Source: WHTX01 sp038255145
GTDB lineage: Bacteria > Actinomycetota > Acidimicrobiia > Acidimicrobiales > CAIXPF01
DNA length: 64,000 bases
Assembly: GCA_038255145.1 (NCBI GenBank)
Contig: JBBSLP010000016.1
Coordinates: forward strand, 1 to 64,000
Reading direction: 5' to 3'
In this document: positions 62,343 to 64,000 of the stretch, one piece after another
Numbering within the stretch: the first letter of the stretch is position 1
Layout: every line of letters begins with the position of its first letter
Translations under genes and position numbers: made by a program
Notes under the pieces: generated by a model
What the model was told of the DNA's origin: nothing
The model's input: the letters and a program-made list of their open reading frames with translations, nothing else
The model's database searches: none

Positions 62343-63047
62343 TCAGAGCTCCACGAGGTGGGACCTCAGCGCGGTGAGCAGGGCGGCGGCGGCGATCGCG
62401 GCGGTCTCGACCCGCAGGATGTGGGGGGCGAGGGCCACGCTGGGCAGGAGCGCCTCCCGCTCGGTCTCGGTCCAACCCCCCTCCGGGCCCACCAGCACGG
62501 TGGGGTGGGCCAGCGACATCGGCGCCCCGCCGACGTCGCACCGGGCGGCGCCGGTCCAGGTCGCCGCCACCCTGAACGGCACCGGTCCAGCCACCTCGGG
62601 CAGCCGGGGCCGACGGCACTGCATGGCCGCTTCCCGGGCCACCCGCTCCAACCGTTCGAGGTGGCGCCCGGCCCGGGCACCCTCCCAGCGCACGATGGTC
62701 CGCTCGGCCGCCAGCAGGACGATCCGGTCCACACCGAGCTCGGTCAGCTTCTGCACGGCCACCTCGGGCCGCTCCCCCTTGGGGATGCTGAAGGCCACCG
62801 TGAGCCGGGGCTGGGCCTCGGCTTCGAGCACCGCCCCGCCCACGGGGTCGAGACCCTGGCCCAACCGGCACACCCGCCAGCGACCGTCCCCGTCGGACAC
62901 GGCCACGGTGGCGCCGTCGCGCAGGCGCAGCACCCGACGCAGGTGGTGGTCGTCGTCGCTCGACAGCTCGGGGCGCTCCACGTCGGCCACGAAGGCCAAG
63001 GCGTCGGCCGAGCGCGGCGTCAGCCCCGACGCGTCGTCAGCGCTCAC
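62343..63047 (-). CDS. rsmE: 16S rRNA (uracil1498-N3)-methyltransferase RsmE
   Basis: A 234-residue SPOUT-type methyltransferase that methylates U1498 of 16S rRNA. The N-terminal PUA-like part has DDDHHLRRVLRLRDGATVAV. The SPOUT part has FSIPKGERPEVAVQKLTELG and VGPEGGWTETEREALL, the SAM-binding knot, then ILRVETAAIAAAALL, the family end. The GTG at 63047 is chosen because the longer frame runs into dnaJ; it lies 43 bases after the dnaJ stop, separated by the repeat. The order dnaJ-rsmE is common. Confidence 0.92.
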   Translation of the reverse strand: MSADDASGLTPRSADALAFVADVERPELSSDDDHHLRRVLRLRDGATVAVSDGDGRWRVCRLGQGLDPVGGAVLEAEAQPRLTVAFSIPKGERPEVAVQKLTELGVDRIVLLAAERTIVRWEGARAGRHLERLERVAREAAMQCRRPRLPEVAGPVPFRVAATWTGAARCDVGGAPMSLAHPTVLVGPEGGWTETEREALLPSVALAPHILRVETAAIAAAALLTALRSHLVEL

Positions 63048-63062
63048 CGGCCCATGGACAGG

Positions 63063-63098
63063 AGGCTGGTCCTCAACGGAAGGCTGGTCCTCAACGGA
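63063..63098 (-). repeat. Exact 18-base tandem duplication at the dnaJ stop
   Basis: AGGCTGGTCCTCAACGGA occurs twice in direct succession (63063-63080 and 63081-63098). The second copy contains the last codon and the stop of dnaJ, so the duplication copied the gene end into the gap before rsmE. Confidence 0.9.
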
Positions 63099-64000
63099 AG
63101 GCGGAGCGGATCTTGGAGAACAGGCCGTGGTCGGGGTCGGCCACGGCCTCGCCCCGCAGGGCGGCGAACTGGCGCAGCAGATGCTCCTGCTCCTCGTTGA
63201 GGTCGTTGGGGGTGTCGACGACGAGCTCGACGAGCAGGTCGCCGCGCCCCCGACCGTGCACGTCGGGCACGCCCTTGTCCCGCAGGCGCAACACCGTGCC
63301 CGTGGGGGTGCCCCGGGCGACGACCAGCTCTTCGGTGCCGTCGAGCGTCTCGTAGGCGAGCTTGGTTCCGAGGGCGGCCTGGGCCACGGAGATGGGCTGA
63401 CGATGGTGGAGCTCGAGCCCGTCGCGGGTGAAGCGGGCGTGATCGCGCACGCGCACGTGGGTGTAGAGGTCCCCGGCCCGGCCGCCCCGGGGCCCGACCT
63501 CGCCCTTGCCCCCAAGCTTGAGGGTGGTGCCCGTGTCCACGCCCGCGGGCACGTCGACGGTGAAGGTGCGGGCCTCACGCACCCGGCCCTCGCCCCGGCA
63601 GTTCGAGCACGGATCGGGGATGACCTGGCCCATGCCCCCGCAGCGGTTGCACGGCCCCGTCGTCACCATCTGGCCCAGGATCGACTGGCGGACCCGGCGC
63701 ACCTGGCCCACGCCCTTGCAGTCGGGGCAGGTGTCCACCGTGGTGCCGGGCTTGGCCCCCGTGGCCTCGCACACCTCGCAGGCCACCGCGGTGCGCACGT
63801 CGACGTCCTTGCGGGCGCCGAACACGGCCTCCTCGAAGGTGAGGTCGAGCACGGTCTCGATGTCGGCGCCCGCCGGCGGCCCCATGGGTCGGCCCCGACC
63901 GCCGCCGCCCCCGCCGAAGGGGGAGCCCCCGCCGAAGAAGGCGTCGAACAGGTCGCCCAGACCGCCGGTGCCGGCGGTGCCGCCCCCACCGAAGCCCTGG
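63091..64000 (-). CDS. dnaJ: Chaperone DnaJ (3' part, start outside window)
   Basis: The C-terminal 302 residues of DnaJ, running off the window edge. It begins in the Gly/Phe region (GDLFDAFFGGGSPFGGGG). The zinc domain has four Cys repeats (CEVCEATG, CPDCKGVG, CNRCGGMG, CSNCRGEG), the first deviating slightly from CxxCxGxG. The substrate-binding beta domains (FTVDVPAGVDTGTTLKLGGK; GDLYTHVRVRDHARF; VLRLRDKGVPDVHGRGRGDL) follow. The J domain with HPD is not in the window. DnaJ presents unfolded proteins to DnaK. rsmE follows. Confidence 0.95.
   Translation of the reverse strand, partial: QGFGGGGTAGTGGLGDLFDAFFGGGSPFGGGGGGRGRPMGPPAGADIETVLDLTFEEAVFGARKDVDVRTAVACEVCEATGAKPGTTVDTCPDCKGVGQVRRVRQSILGQMVTTGPCNRCGGMGQVIPDPCSNCRGEGRVREARTFTVDVPAGVDTGTTLKLGGKGEVGPRGGRAGDLYTHVRVRDHARFTRDGLELHHRQPISVAQAALGTKLAYETLDGTEELVVARGTPTGTVLRLRDKGVPDVHGRGRGDLLVELVVDTPNDLNEEQEHLLRQFAALRGEAVADPDHGLFSKIRSAFR

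Overview
This window reads as chromosomal DNA of a high-GC actinobacterium. The markers are an RpoD that overlaps DnaG, a single-chain GlyQS, a BldD-type regulator, a BldC/excisionase-like HTH protein, frequent GTG and TTG starts, strong GC bias at third codon positions, and stop/start overlaps (ATGA, GTGA, TTGA). The overall look fits Acidimicrobiia, but that class assignment is inference. No tRNA, rRNA or CRISPR array was seen.

Region 1 (1-9.9 kb) is a decayed accessory island. It starts with an IS3-family remnant that cuts into a sugar epimerase gene. It then holds three nucleotidyltransferase/HEPN (MNT-HEPN) modules, two of them with a broken HEPN partner, and the relic of a DUF3427 protein with an S24-like domain. 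It also holds a FitAB (VapBC-type) relic and an intact paralogue 3 kb away that share the same palindromic operator, a frameshifted AlbA/HATPase regulator, a helicase fragment, and a small antitoxin next to a frameshifted RelE-like toxin.

Region 2 (10-33.7 kb) is mostly housekeeping. It has an amidohydrolase, a ketopantoate-reductase-like gene, and a nickel/cobalt ECF transporter operon (cbiM, PDGLE/cbiN, cbiQ, cbiO) translationally coupled to a Fur-family regulator. A perfect 6-5-6 palindrome lies upstream of cbiM. Then come rpoD, dnaG, a secreted trypsin-like protease, an orphan C-terminal half of a PEP-utilising enzyme, glyQS, an RDD protein, recO, uppS, a DinG-type helicase, era, a CBS membrane protein, ybeY and phoH.

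Region 3 (33.8-43.3 kb) is a Tad/Flp pilus locus: cpaB, tadZ, tadA, tadB, tadC, a pilin-like gene and three TadE/F/G-like genes. It is followed by a membrane-anchored degenerate kinase and a LysM protein.

Region 4 (43.3-47.4 kb) is an apparent minus-strand operon encoding a large multi-pass membrane protein, a small unknown protein and a DUF4062 protein. Region 5 (47.9-58.7 kb) is metabolic and regulatory: an amidase, a subtilase with an I9-like partner, a wrecked flavin monooxygenase, an SRPBCC/ArsR pair with two operators, an MBL-fold hydrolase, an SF2 helicase, an SDR and a two-gene membrane cassette with a frameshift.

Region 6 (58.8-61.1 kb) is the best candidate for a little-described system. 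It is a compact three-gene operon of two SLATT-like two-TM proteins and a cytosolic protein with a deoxyribosyltransferase/TIR-like N-terminus and a TPR-like C-terminus, closed by a strong hairpin. It resembles predicted nucleotide-signal-gated membrane effector systems. The window ends with a BldD homologue, rsmE and the 3' part of dnaJ.
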